A stretch of 64,000 nt of DNA. Source: Tamarix chinensis (Eukaryota; Streptophyta; Magnoliopsida; Caryophyllales; Tamaricaceae). The DNA is taken from NCBI GenBank assembly GCA_030549775.1, contig CM060173.1, forward strand, positions 68,535,867 to 68,599,866, in the 5' to 3' direction. Positions within the stretch are counted from its first letter, which is position 1; each line of letters starts with the position of its first letter. The notes beneath the pieces were generated by a model, which made no database searches, was not told the origin of the DNA, and worked only from the letters and a program-made list of their open reading frames with translations. Below are positions 23,761 to 36,750 of this stretch, in pieces. A program made the translations under genes and the position numbers.

Positions 23761-24334
23761 AATTAGGAGAGAAATTGGAATTATATTTCTATGATTAAAA
23801 TTAATTCTCTCCTAAGACTATGAAAATGATGAAAATGAAAGAATTAATCATGTCATTAATCAAAATCCCAATAGCTTGGCAAAATTTTAATTCAAAAATG
23901 AACTATGTGGCCATTGATTAATGTAATATGTTTCATAAATAAAATAAAATTAATGTATATCAAATTATGGCTCTCAGTCAAAGGGACTTAAAAATCATTG
24001 AAAATATGACCTAATTGGGAGAAGCATTCGAATGGTGAGTCTAAACCCAGGGAGGTAAAATCATTTCTATTTTGTTTCTAACCTAAGAAAAACCACTCAA
24101 CTAGATAAACAATACTAGACAATCAGTTTCATGAATAGTCGTCTGACATAATCAACCAATCAACTAGTTTATTAGCCATATAAATATGCACCACCTATGC
24201 AACAAAACCATAGACCCCAGTTCTTCAAAACCTATCGACACCTCTATCCCTATTCCCAATCACTCTTTAAAAACTCTCAATACTTCGTCAAAATACACAA
24301 AATTGAACGTCTCAAGGTTGAATCAATGACAATG
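23761..24334 (+). other. Copia 3' internal region, first part
   Basis: Non-coding-looking stretch between RNase H and the giant LTR at 24335. It contains a polypurine-like 'gggaggtaaaa' near 24050 and a short open frame (24197 onward) with 'RPQFFKTYRHLYPYSQ', which may be the start of an env-like second ORF. Not recognised with certainty. Confidence 0.4.
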
Positions 24335-24432
24335 TATAGCACCCCCAAATTTACTACTGAAAAATTTCGTTTAAATCTAGATGTTTAGCGGAAGCAAAGG
24401 ATAAAATCGTAAACTCAGGGGTATTACCGCCA

Positions 24433-24478
24433 CACTTAGTACCAGACTGGTTCACTCCTACCATTCCGATACTAAGTG
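24433..24478 (-). other. Conserved 3' hairpin of giant LTR 2
   Basis: Arms CACTTAGTAC and ATACTAAGTG on the plus strand, pairing at 9 of 10 positions (the tenth is a G-U wobble on the minus-strand RNA), 98 bp from the LTR end. Same place as in LTR 1. Confidence 0.65.
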
Positions 24479-25202
24479 CTAAGGCTAAACTAAACAATCG
24501 TTAAGTAAGAGTCAGCAAAACATAGGTCCATAGTTAACATAGACCATTCACGAAAACCACGAGTCAACAACAGTTAAAATATCGTTAAGATTACAACTTA
24601 AGAGTACGGTTTCAAAACAAGAAGCGTAGTACAAAATATAGCTAAATGAAACAGATCCCAATGGACCAATATTCGGACCGCCTACTCACTCAAGTCAAGC
24701 CTTCCACCCCAAAACAGTATCTGATCTTAAACCTGCACAACAGGTCTGCTCCCCACCATTGGTGGATCATCACAGGACCCATTCAACCAATGTAGTATCA
24801 GTACGGGTCCAATACTGAGTAAGTTCCACTACCTTAGTCTATGGGAGAGATGTAACTATACATCAAATGCATATTAAATCATGGTACAACACGTTGATAC
24901 AATATCATGCATATTCCCAACCCACAGCATGAATCTTACCATACACCTAGAGTAACATATAAAACATATATAACGTCCTATTTAAACAGATAAGCGTGGT
25001 ATAACCGAAATGTAAAGTAACTCATGTGCCTCAGGCAGGAATAATCCATATTATTAAAACTCAATATGTGGCATACTCACGTAAGCAGCATGTAGTAATA
25101 CAGATAATAAAAGCTGGCCATGGTCCAATTAGACTTATTCTTTATTCTCATTAATAATATGTTCATTCCACACATATTCTTTAATTGTCCGTGTGAGTGC
25201 GG

Positions 25203-25442
25203 GAACCCCACTATTATAGCCGGTGGAACGGTCACGAGGGCCATGCCCTGCCACTATTATAGCCGGTGGACCGGTCTGGCCCCGACTCACAAGGTGTTCC
25301 ACTGTAAATGTTTGTATCTTTCCCAGGTCTTATTATCATTCTGATTAGTTTGTTGAGCGCGTAATCCCCCACTATTATAGCCGGTGGAACGGTCACGAGG
25401 GTAACATACCCTGCCACTATTATTTGCCGGTGGACCGGTCTG
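25203..25442 (-). repeat. Tandem hairpin array in giant LTR 2
   Basis: Four copies of the core CCACTATTATAGCCGGTGG in two clusters of two, mirroring LTR 1. The linking hairpins are AGGGC-CAT-GCCCT (25237-25249) and AGGGTA-ACA-TACCCT (25398-25412). Here a C-G pair replaces the A-T or T-A pair of LTR 1. Confidence 0.85.
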
Positions 25443-27639
25443 GGTCCAGCTCAACATCTTTCTCTATAAGTAGTTAATGTCTTAACATATCTTATTTAAA
25501 AGGTTTTCACCATGGATATGCACAAATCATTCTCTTTATGCTTTACACATCACAACCAATAAAATTCCACATTCATAACTACACTTAAATCAATAATACA
25601 CATGATAACGCCAAACAACTCTAAGCAGTCGTAACCAACCCTAATTGTCCACACCAACCTGTGGTTAACCACTCTCATCCCTACTTTACTATAACAACCA
25701 TACTTAGCCATCCCAAACCTTAATTATCCTCAACTATCACAATTAGTTACTCCATCCCTACTTAATCACAACGTCCCAGAGTTAATCACTCCAAACCCTA
25801 ATCCCATACAATCATTAACTCCCATACAATCACAAATACCACCATACAACATTAATACCTCCATCAAATCACAAATACCACCATACAACATTAATACCAC
25901 CATACAAACTTCAAGACTCCCATGATGGTTCCCAACTCATATTACCATTTATCCTAACATGCATGTCCTAGTGGGCCATAACATATTACATCATAAACAT
26001 CATACATATAACTGTCATGCTCATGTCACGGAAGCACATACAACATACCTCAATCTCCAAGCTGCGCTACACATAAGACAAGGTATCCACAAATCATATA
26101 ATACATGGCATAGCATGGCATACACAACATTCAACACATCCGTGTCACACATAGCACAAGGCCATTAGCTTTGTCCTTACTAAATACCCATAAGTAGAGG
26201 TAAGTAGAGACTTACCTGGATCCGAAGCTAGCTAAGCGAGATAAGAGGAAGAGAGATCACTAGCTCGTGGATCCACGAGAAAGCTTTCCTAGATCCGATA
26301 GAAATAGAAACTAAATTAGAAACTATTCTATCAATCAATAATTCACATATTCTAATTAAATAAATACAAACAACACAAATGATCTTTCTTAGAAAACGTG
26401 TCCAAAACTTAGAACTGAAAAGCATAGCTTTATTAAGATTTAAGGTTAAAACTAAATCAAAACGAATTAATACAAATATCGCTTGGGACATTTCAACCTA
26501 ATTTGGAAAGCCCGAGAAAGAATAATCGATCATAAGCTAATTTATCGAAAACAACTTATTTATTAGGTTTTACAACTAAATAGGTAACCTAACCATTTAC
26601 ATAGAACCAAATCCAAACCGATTAGATTAAAATAGAATTTAAATGATTTAAAACCCAAAGATAGAATTCGATTAGATAAAATACACATAGCAAAATCAAT
26701 TTTATAAAATCATCCCTGAAAATTAGGGTTTTTAATACCCACGACACAAACTCAAGTAATTCAATTTAATTAATTCAAATTAAAGGTATTTAGAAGCAAT
26801 TAATACCATTTCAACTATTTCTATGAATTCAATTTTAGAAAAACAACAATACAAGTAATCGATTTCATAATTTCACTTGAAATTTAGGGTTTTCGGCCCG
26901 AAAATACAATCCGTCAAAATTCTATAAATTTAATCAAATTAAATGTTTAGAAATGCAATTAAACACATTTTATAACATATCAAATAATCAATTGCTCAAA
27001 ACTAGTAAAAGAAATACACAATTTAGCACAATTAGGGTTTTTGAGCCCGGAATGCAAACCCGATCAATTCTTGCCAAAACATATCAATGGACGGTTCGAA
27101 AATGTAATTAAACATATTCTAATGTAATTTATATAGTCATTTGAATAAAATAACCCGATTACTCAAACCAATTTAAACCCGCGGAAATTTTGCCCTAAAA
27201 ATCCAATTTCGATCAATTATGTACAATTTTCCCAAATCAACACTTCCAATATAAAATTAAATACATTTTAAACAATATTATAAAATCAATTGAGCAGGAC
27301 AGCTCAATTATACGACCCAATTTCATTACACCCAAAATTTGACCTAGGAATCAAATTCCGATAAAACCCGCATAAATTTCTCAAATTGACGGTTCCAAAA
27401 TGAAATTGGATACATTTTAAAACATATTGTATAATCAATTTGTCCGAAATCGCAAAAACGGGCGGATCCGAAAAATTTGGGCATAACCCGGCCAAAAATC
27501 CAATTTTTCCGAAATCTCAACATAACAATACAATTAACCTATCCAAATCATTCTTACAGCACATATATACACAATCAAACAATCAATATAGCTTTTTATA
27601 AGCTAATTCATACCCAATTAATCAAAACAAGGGTTAGGG

Positions 27640-28000
27640 TTTTTCGGAAATTATACCAAACAAAAACCAATAAATCGGGGCAAGGGAAGGCGGGGGAGGC
27701 TTTGCCGGAGGCTGAACGGTACTCGCCGACCATCACTCGAGCTCGCTGTGGCCGGACGGCGTCGTGGCCTGCGTGGCTCGTCGCTGCTGCTCCTACGCGG
27801 CTGTTGTGCTGCGTCGTGGTGGCGAGGGGCAGCAGGTTGGAGGTCGACGGCTGGCGAAGGAGGAGCAGGGAGGAGGAGGTAGCTGGGGAGAAGGTGGACT
27901 ACGCAGAGAACAAGGAGCACGGGAAGGAGAGAAGAGAAGAGAAGGAGACGAAGAGAAAAAGGAAAAAGGAAGGGGGCACCGGTCGGGGTAGGGCTACAGG
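27640..28000 (-). other. GC-rich leader of giant LTR 2
   Basis: A GC- and purine-rich island in AT-rich DNA, matching in place and character the 2100-3090 island of LTR 1. Open frames across it (27477-28040 +, 27651-27920 -) are Arg/Glu- or Pro/Ser-rich and are composition effects, not a recognised gene. Confidence 0.6.
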
Positions 28001-28870
28001 TATCTTTTTTTTTAAATACACATATAAAATAAACTACTAAAAATTTAAAAACTATTATTGGGAGATTTTATCTAAAATTCATTAAATGAAAATTATTTCG
28101 TACGATTCCGAAGGCTTAAAATCGATATAAAAGCTACATAAAGAATTTCGGAAACATTTTCGGAAAAACTTACCAACGTACGTAAAAATTTATATTATTT
28201 ACGAAAATACATTATAAGACCTCGAAATAATATTTAAAAGCATAAAAGTAAATATTTAAATTAAATTCTAATAAACCGAGACTAATTTAAATAATTTCCG
28301 AAATCGGTTTTCCGTAAACCAAAAATCGTAAAACGGAAGAAAATTAATTCCGGAAAGAAATTCATAAATAAACTCCGAAATCTTTTTAATTTAAAACTTC
28401 TCGAAGATATTAACAATTTTCGAAGAAGAATAAATTTAAAGTCGGAAATATTTTCTACGAATAAAATCATTAAAATAACTTTAACTATTCAAATAGAAAT
28501 TTTATAATTTAAATAATATATTTCGTTAATGAAATATAACTCCAAAATAAAGTCGTAATCACACGACGAAGTTATAATCGAAAACGAATCTAAAATGTTA
28601 AAAATCAAAACACAAGAAAGAAAGGGAATATATATTTTTAACTAAAAATCGAAATCATAAGAATATAATAAAATCATGGTCGTGAACGAATTTGTCCAGA
28701 ATGGTTCGCAATGGCAACAATTAATTAAATTCAAATATGAATTCGAAATCGTCGATAAATCCATAAAACAAATCAAAATTAAAAGAATTAAATATTTACA
28801 TCAAATTACGCTAATAAAATCATTAAACTTAATAAATTTGGGTTTTAAAAATACGAGGTATTACACAATG

Positions 28871-30790
28871 ACTCATTTTTCAACTACAATCTCCATTGAT
28901 TTTATTCTCCCTCACCTGATTTGTGGTAATTCACCAAATAAAACCTAACTTTTCAATTTGTTAATTTTTTCATCAATCAACTTATCTAAAGTACAAATCA
29001 AGACTGCATTTGGACTGCCTCGGATAGTTTCACACAAGTCTTACATTAGTTTCCCTTATTTCTCACCATTTTTGAAAAACCACATTCCTTCTCAACCTTG
29101 TTTGAATGTTCTCCCTCTACTAAGTATGCAAAGCTTCATACCTTATCATTATCAAATTCTTCTTGTTGAAGTAAAATGAAGAAGAGAAAAATCAACTACC
29201 TCAACCACCATTTGTGGGGGTGTTGGTGCTCCTCCCACTAAATCGGATTATAAATAATCAAGTCATCTAGCTCAAATAACAATTTGCATTGAAGAAGCCA
29301 CTTTTTCACCCCACCACACTCCATCTGGTGCATCATCATATTCTTCCTCTTCTTTTGAAGAAGCTAGTCTCCCATCTCCATCTCGTTCTAGACCTACTAC
29401 TCATCCCACTCCTTCCTTACCTATCGGAACACCTATGTTATGTGCCTCTCACTTACCTAGAACTAATGAACCCTCTCCTCATTCTACCGATTTCTTCAAG
29501 AGTATGGATAACCAACAACGTTGGATCAAATCCTTTTATAGAAAGAAATTAATCCTAGGAAATGTATTGATGTAATATCATGTAATGATCACTTCAAGAT
29601 TACCTTAATGATATAGTATACCCTAACTTGGCTCATCTTTTCTACATAAATCTCACAGTTCATGTTATGGGAAGCACCATCACCACTACTTAGATGAGAC
29701 TAGGATGGTTTGAATTCTTAGCATTGATCATAATAACAAGTTAGGCATGACTTATACAGAGTGAATGCACACCAGGATTCCTAGTAAGATTATATCAAAC
29801 ATGCATCATTTCCACTTTGATTATAGAGGTATTTCTAGCTTCTACTGCCTACCACCCTTCAAGCGGGTGTGTCACTACGTGGTATCCTCTATTATTTTTC
29901 CAAGATTTGGTCAGGATAAAACATAACCCTCAAGGAATAGTATGGAGTAGATAAACACAACTTCAGACAAATGTCTCATATATTTGGGCACAACCAGGTA
30001 GGCCTAGGGTATGGCTCTCTTGTTACATGAATTTTTCATAACTTTTGAGTTAATTTAGGAGGGTTTCTAGTTATACTAGTTTTGTTACATAATGGACATC
30101 ATATACTAAATGTTGTTACCTTTCAAATAATGGACTATCAGATGAGTATGGATGGCCAAACACTTGATCTTGCACCTAAGGCTCTTGCCTCATTACATCA
30201 CAACAATCACCTCTCTACATCCTCTAGACTATAGTCTTCATAGCATGTAGAAGATGACCTACCACCACCATCATATGACCCCTTAGCTCCAACTAACATA
30301 CTAGTCTCATCCACTTAGGAAGCTTCAACATCCACCTTTGCCACTTTCACCTCTCGTACACCTTATGTGCCTCCTTCATTTGGTTGTGTGACACTTGCTA
30401 GTGTCCATGATCTCCTTCTTTATGTAATTTGAGTTTTTAACTCCATTAAGCAATGATATGCCACCATGGATAAAAATTTTCATGCACGCAACTCTTAGCT
30501 CCAACCCAACTTTGCGCCACATCATCTGGATCACATAGACATTCCTATAAGTTATGCATATATCAATAAGAACCATCACACTACCCCTACTCATGCTGCT
30601 TAGGACACTACTCCTACTTCATCTAATCCCAACTTTGTGAGTCCCTAGTTGAGGCCAAGATTAGAAGTGTTGTGGTTGAGATAGCTGACTTAGTGGACAC
30701 TAGCAGTGATGACTTCGATGTTTAGACCATACATGTTATCACTACTCTAGCCACACCGTTAGCCTCGCCCGCCTCTATTCTTCCTTGACC
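28871..30790 (+). pseudogene. Copia env-like second ORF remnant
   Basis: After the giant LTR the copia 3' internal region resumes. Readable pieces: 28958-29179; a Ser/Pro/His-rich stretch with 'SSYSSSSFEEASLPSPSRSR' near 29340; 'YPNLAHLFYINLTVHVMGST' near 29616, which resembles the conserved 'YP.L...FY.N' block of the extra protein found after pol in many SIRE-type elements; and an acidic end 'VVEIADLVDTSSDDFDV' near 30670. Many stops. An envelope role for this ORF is a literature suggestion only, and no transmembrane segment is clear here. Confidence 0.45.
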
Positions 30791-31292
30791 AAGACTTGTA
30801 CATATATTTTAGGTTTATATTAGACCTAGTTTTCTTCTTCAACATGTATTGCTTGTATGTGTTCTATCTCATGTATTACTCAATGTTAATTAGTAAAGAG
30901 ATATTGACCTTCTCTCTCTCTCTCATATCTATCAATTCTAGTTGCATATTATACTAATTTTTCCTTTATTTTTTTAAAGAAAAATACTCACCTCGAAGTT
31001 TTTAGCTAGGTCGTGCTTAGGGGGAGCATCCTTTATCTTCCCATAATATATACTTATGCCTAAGCCATTATGCACACATGTTCTAGGGAATTTTTTCCTT
31101 CCCCCTATAGGTTTATTGTTTTTCTCTTTTTGATTCCAAAATGCTCCATCTTATCACATTTTCCTAATGTCCAAAAGAAGGAGAGAATCCAAGAGTTCAG
31201 ATTAAAATTTACAAAAAAGGTAAAGGTGTGTCTACCATAAACTCATTACTCTTTCACATTTAAAATCATGGACTTTTTTATTTTTCAACATC
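30791..31292 (+). other. Copia 3' untranslated internal region
   Basis: AT-rich, no coding signal. It contains a (CT)n-like 'tctctctctc' near 30912 and leads into the polypurine tract. Confidence 0.55.
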
Positions 31293-31303
31293 AAAAAGGG
31301 GGA
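31293..31303 (+). other. Copia polypurine tract
   Basis: AAAAAGGGGGA lies three bases before the 3' LTR start TGTTTACC, the usual arrangement in SIRE-type elements. Confidence 0.8.
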
Positions 31304-31789
31304 TATTGTTTACCTTAAAGGTTAAATAATGTTATCATGCACTTTTAATGATAAAAAATAGATCTTGATAACTTGTGCATTTGCTTAAGTGTGCATATAT
31401 AACAATTTACTGACAAAGAAACCTAAAACACATCCACTGAAAGCATTCTCCTAATTTGAAAATGTAAAAGAGAAATCAAGTTTCTACGAAAAAGAAAAAA
31501 AACACATGGAAGATAATCAAGAGTTTAAGGTTATGGATAAAATTTATTAAATCTTAGGTTTCATGCAAAGACTTAAGTTGAGAAAAGGTTCATATTTTAA
31601 TTAAATCTCTTTAAAACATTTTGCTAAAAAATAATTGACTTGAATTCTTTTCATAAAAGTCTTTCAAAACTAAAATTTTGGTTCCAGTAAGAACTAGTTG
31701 ACTATTCTCTAGACTAATCAACTTGTTCAGTTTAATCAATGGCATAAAATATGTTAAACTCATACAAATCGATTGGTCCATATAAAAAA

Positions 31790-32260
31790 TCAACTAGTTA
31801 TCTCAAACCTATTAACTAATTTGACCAAACAGTCTATGGGTTTCATTCCTACAGACACATGTTCATCTCTAGTTAAACTCATCAACTGGTTTCAAGAAAC
31901 CAATGAAGTGGTTTATCGAACCAACCCATGGGTTTTACTCTTGCAGAAATTTGTTCATCTCTATTCAAACACATCAACTAGTTTCACTAAATTGATTGGC
32001 TAGTTTGAAAAAAACCATCGAATGGTTTGACAAACTAATCTATGGGTTTTAATCCTATAAAAACCCATTTGTCTTAGTGTAAACACATTGACTAGTTTTT
32101 CCAAACCAATGGAGAGGCTGGGGAAACCAATCGACTAATTTATCCAATTAATCCATGGGTTTTATTCTTGTGGAAACATGTTGGTCTCTATTAAAACACA
32201 TTGAACCATTTTTCCAAAATAATCAGCTAGTTTATAATTAATCGATAGATTTAGATAAAT
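31790..32260 (+). repeat. About 110-bp tandem units in the copia LTR
   Basis: Each unit contains 'catcaactagttt', 'aaccaat', 'catgggttttattcttg' and 'aaacatgttcatctctatt'. The marker 'tatgggtttt' recurs at about 31833, 31926, 32041 and 32153, spacing 93-115 bp. The palindrome AACTAGTT recurs in them. The last unit is also seen at 40-130 in the 5' LTR. Confidence 0.8.
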
Positions 32261-32573
32261 CAATCGATTGGTAAATGAACACATTGGTTGGTCTTACCAT
32301 ACCATGACACTACTCATATATGTTTTTAAGACCAACAATATACTATGCATAATCGATAAAATGGTTTAAATAAACCGAATGAATGGTTTGCACAATGGTA
32401 ACTTTCACTTTCGGTTAGGAAAAAAATAGTCAGTTTATTCAAACCACCAATTGACTAGTTTAGTAATACCCATTGACTGATGGGAATTAAATGCTCATTT
32501 TCTACCCGTTTGGTGATATATCTTGTTAGGTTGGGTACTTTGTGTCTAATGGCTATAAAATTAGGGTAACCCT

Positions 32574-32582
32574 TATAAATAA
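32574..32582 (+). promoter_or_regulatory. TATA box of the copia 3' LTR
   Basis: TATAAATAA, conserved with 468-476. Confidence 0.6.
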
Positions 32583-33172
32583 GGTCTTTCTATATTTATT
32601 ACAACTAATTTTTATAACATTGATTATATATTTAATCTTTTATTCTCAAATCATTCAGCTGCTCACTTAAAATTTCTAAACTTTCACACTTATGAGATTT
32701 TACTAAAAAGTAATATTTCCTCACTTCTATTAGCTAGAACTATTCTCTAATTACAATATCACTCATTTCATTTGTCTAGATTACATCTCATCCAAATTTC
32801 TACACATTCATATCTTGTATTCTTGGTGAGAATTATCTGTAATCACAACCTCTTCACAAAGTTCATTTAAAATAATTAGTGAGTGTTTGCCTATTATTCT
32901 TGATATATTCTTGTTGAGAGTCTAAAGAAGATAAATAGGTCAAATTGTAAATCGTCTCTTAGAGGATCATTGAGATAGTAAGGCTCATAAACCAAGAGAA
33001 GAGTTATCATTAATAAAAACACATCACTATTTCAAAATTTAAAAGGGAGAACATTTTGGTAATGGATGAAAAGGATAAATCATCCTTGAACCATTCTATA
33101 TTATGTTTTAATTTTTATTTTTTCATCTCTATACCATAAAACCCTATTCACCCTTCTCTAGGTTTTTTTTCA

Positions 33173-33708
33173 CTTATATTTTTTTTGTTGTTTGGAAAAA
33201 TATTTTAGACCTATTGAGATATAGGTTATTGGATTATATAAGGTTATGTTCTATTCATTTTTGTATGTAAACACTTACATGGAGCACAAGGTTATGTTTT
33301 AATTATATTCAAAAGCTTTCTTTCTTAGCCTCTTTGTTAGTTTTAGGGTTTTCATTGAATAGGAAGTCAAGACATCAAGATTTATTTTCAAATTTGTTAT
33401 TAATGCAAGATTCAAGTTTTATATTGAATTTGAATATGTTCTCTTTATCTATTACCATGTTTTATTTCTTTTATTCCAAGTATATGGTGAGATAACAATT
33501 TTTATGTTGTTTGATTAACTAAATGATTGATTAATTAGTTTCTCCAAGTATTGCATGCCATTGTTCTTAATTGTGTGAAAATAATAAACTAACCATCTTT
33601 AGGTAGTGTTTGGCAAGTTGAGTTAAGAATAAGGACTTATTCTCTACTTAATGTTGCATTAAATAGATAGGAATTGAATATCTTATAATGATAATTATAT
33701 GGTTTTTA

Positions 33709-33743
<35 letters not shown>

Positions 33744-33890
33744 CATCCATATTTTACTACTAAAAAAATTATTTTTTATTGAATGTAATAATAATAATAA
33801 TAACACATCCATATTTTACTACTAAAAATATATTTTTTATTGAATGTATTATGATAGAAAAATAGTAAAACAAGGTGTTATTTTTTTAAA

Positions 33891-33894
<4 letters not shown>
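33173..33894. other. Unassigned AT-rich spacer
   Basis: Lies between the copia 3' LTR and the LINE 3' end. No gene seen. It contains a (TAA)n tract at 33709-33741 and a duplicated block of about 61 bp: 'aacacatccatattttac' starts at about 33740 and again at about 33801, each copy preceded by AAT repeats. Confidence 0.6.

Positions 33895-33937
<43 letters not shown>
33895..33937. repeat. (TC)21 microsatellite at the LINE end
   Basis: Pure TC repeat directly adjoining the 3' end of the minus-strand LINE, where a poly(A) tail would be expected; on the LINE strand it reads (GA)n. Confidence 0.95.
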
Positions 33938-33941
<4 letters not shown>

Positions 33942-35682
33942 TTCATTAATGAATTAAGAAGTATAAGAACAGGATGTAAACTCATCCATAGGAGAGGCAT
34001 AAGGACCATATTTTTCTATTCTAAACTTATATCGACACCTTCTTGCATTGTAAATTGAAACTTGCAAAACCAAGTGATCCTGAGCCAATGTTTTATTGTT
34101 GAAGACCACCATATTGCTCATTTTCTAAGCCTCATACATTAGAGATTCCATTAAGCATAAACTACCTCCACCTAGTGTTTTGTTAGTACATGTACCTTGG
34201 CCATCACAAGAAGAATGCCTTATCAACAAAGGGATCTTCTATAATTACCATAATACTAGAAATAATAGGAATTAGAGTCCCAAATATTGGACAATTGGTG
34301 ATTAAATGTTGGATTGTTTCAAGTTGAGTACAAAAAATCATTGTCTTGATTCATAATTTAAAACATCAGCAAGATAATTTTAGTTTCCATAGGCTCAAGG
34401 GTTACTAGCCAAGAGATAAGCTTGTAATTTTGGGCAGCTATGTTTTTCAAACCGTTCTCCATCAAAGTCTAATTTCATCTCATCTTCAAATCTTGTCATT
34501 GATGGTACTAATATTGTAAGTCTCTATTGGCACCATATGGAAAAAAAATAGACAGTAGCTCCTCACAAAACTTGAACACACATCTGGTAGTTAATGTGAT
34601 AGTGATAGGGAGCTTGGTTGAAAGGGGATTAGCATTCCTTAAATATCAAGCATGGAATCAATAAACCCATAGTTTGTCCTTCTCCCTTAAAATTTTATAC
34701 ATATGTTTCCCAATAGCAATAATTTTCCCTTTTTCCATATCTAAAATCCCTAAAGCACCTTCCTTCTTAGAAAGAAAGTAATGATCCCAAGCAACAAGCG
34801 TTTTGTGGGAAATAACTTCTTTAAATTCCTAAATGAAGCTTCAACATAAAACACAAATATACTTGACTAGGCTCTTTGGTAGAATGAGGGTCTACCTCCA
34901 AAACATGTGTACACCAAAAGGATAATATTGATGAGTTGGAGGTGTCCTATGTAAGACAACTTAGAGGACAAGTAAAAAATCTTCTAGTGATTTTTGCAAA
35001 ATGGCCTTCCATTTGATATTTTTTAAATGAGAATCTAACACCAATTCCCCAACCTTGAATGATAAATCACATGCTATTATTTCATCAAGTTGATAAGGGA
35101 TAGCATCATAGTACAACACACTATCTAAAGACCGGCTTGAAGACTAGATACAAGGTGAAAACTTTATAATGTATTTATTATACATCTGATAGAGGCTGGA
35201 ACACCTCAACAAAAGAGGAGGAAATCATCTTCAAAGGAACATTTTACAATGCGAAGTTTTTTACAATAATGATTTTCTCTAAACTATGGATCATCCTAAA
35301 GTTGTTTGCATATATGGCTAAAATATTACATGGAGATGATGAAAAGATAAAGAAACATAAGATCTCCTTGACAAAGGCCTCGTCTTCCTTTGAAACAAAT
35401 GACATTATTAACACTAAGAGAAATAAAGTAAAAGGCTTCGAAGGCACATGCCATAAACATTTTGAAATAATGAAAGGAGTTAAAGAACTAAACAAATATA
35501 AGAAAGGAAATCCCAAATCAAAGAGTTGTAAGCTTTTTTAAGGTAATTTTCATCATACTTTGATGGGAGGTACGCTTACACCTTTAATGTCTTAAAAAAG
35601 CATGAACAAGTGTAACATTCTCATCAATTGCCTTACCTTTGATAAAGATTGATTAAGGTTCATCAAGAATGATAGGAATATG
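33938..35682 (-). pseudogene. LINE 1, 3' piece (RT end and zinc-binding domain)
   Basis: L1-type LINE on the minus strand. From 35660 downward: IFIKGKAIDENVTLVHAF (RT palm approach), 'DLKKAYNSLIWDFL' near 35540, a 'GRRGLCQGD' equivalent of the RQGDP box near 35380, then 'AWDHYFLSKKEG'-like and 'KILREKDKLWVYWFHAWY' in the RT thumb region near 34700, and the zf-RVT type C-terminal region with QLETIQHLITNCPIF at about 34281-34330. Readable only across frameshifts and stops. Its upstream frame continues beyond the LTR inserted at 35683, at 44969. Confidence 0.82.
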
Positions 35683-36750
35683 TATAACACCCTAAAATTT
35701 TACAACCTTTATTTCTAGGTCTTTAGTCTTTTATTTAAAGCCTAACACTTAAACTTTACCTTAATTATTCTTGTTAAAACTTGATCCTTAATTGAGATAA
35801 TTTTTTAAATAAATTACCTAAATTACACTTATCTTTTTTTCTTTTTTATTAAGCACACCCTAAGAAATTTTATTTTTCCTAATTATTTGAATTATTTGTA
35901 TTATCTTACCCTAATTTCCTAATCCTAAATTTAAACATAATTCTAATCCAACACCTAAATTCTTTTTTATTTTACATTCGTTCTTCTCTTTTTTCCTTCT
36001 CTCTTGTCGTGACTTGCATGCCCCCTTTTCCTCTTTGAGCCTTACACCATCTCCTCCCATGGATCCATCTCTCTCCATTCCTAGCCTCTATACCTCCACT
36101 TGTTCCCTACAAAGACCCTTAGCCTGCACCGACCAACACCACAGTTATGTCCAATCCCTTAGAATTTCTAGAGGAAAAAGAAACACATGTTGAACCCCCT
36201 ACACCTTCTACCATTTTTAAACCCATCATCACCCCATTCACCTACACACACATATACATTTTCACACCCCCTCTTCTCCCTTCCTTCCCTTTCATTGTTT
36301 GTAAAAAGTTCTAGCCCACCTCAACCATTTCCTTTATTCTCCCTTCACCCTAATCTCTTTGGCTTCATCAACAACCACCAACACCACTTATTGCCACTCA
36401 AATTACTCCCTTCCTTTCTTATCCTATGGCTTCCTCAAATAATCCATCTTCTTTACTTCCCTTTTTCCCCCACAAAATGCCCCTATTATTTTTGGTTTTG
36501 TTCTTTGCATAATCATTCACCCCTCACATGGTCATGCATTCTTATTCACACAAAACATGAATGTTTCTTCATATACTCAAACATGGCTTGTATACCAACC
36601 CTTACACAACCATGCTCCCTATCATGGAGCACCTCCTTCGTCATTCATGAGCAACCAAATTGCAACACCCCCAAAGTTATGAATAGAAATTTTTTACCTA
36701 AATAAACAATTTTGGAAGCTAAAACAAAAGAACATGGAATGTCACCACCA

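Larger units (their letters stand above)
24335..28865 (-). mobile_element. Giant solo LTR 2, reversed
   Basis: A 4.5 kb unit with perfect flanking CAATG (24330-24334 and 28866-28870). On the minus strand it begins TGTAATACCTCG and ends GGGGGTGCTATA (decayed CA). It shares with LTR 1 the 3' end block, the hairpin array and the GC-rich leader (here 27640-28000). No coding domain is inside. It sits in the 3' internal region of the copia element. The perfect target duplication suggests a later insertion than LTR 1 or LTR 3. Confidence 0.82.
31307..33172 (+). mobile_element. Copia 3' LTR
   Basis: Begins TGTTTACC after the polypurine tract. The part from about 32110 aligns with 1-980. It contains four tandem units of about 110 bp (31790-32260) and a TATA box (32574-32582). 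The 3' end is placed at the CA at 33172, after 'accctattcacccttctctagg', a phrase common at SIRE LTR ends; a shorter end near 33100 is possible because the 5' copy lacks this tail. About 1.87 kb long. Confidence 0.78.

Noticed and set aside
27477..28040. 187-codon Arg-rich frame that looked like a nuclear protein
   Set aside because: GC-rich island of giant LTR 2; no recognisable domain, and both strands are open.
33601..33625. 'aggtagtgtttggcaag' as a possible hAT-type MITE terminus
   Set aside because: No matching inverted end or 8-bp duplication found within the spacer.
36187..36705. 172-codon Pro/His/Leu-rich open frame
   Set aside because: CT-rich leader of giant LTR A, crossing the LTR B junction at 36661; no domain, no conserved counterpart.
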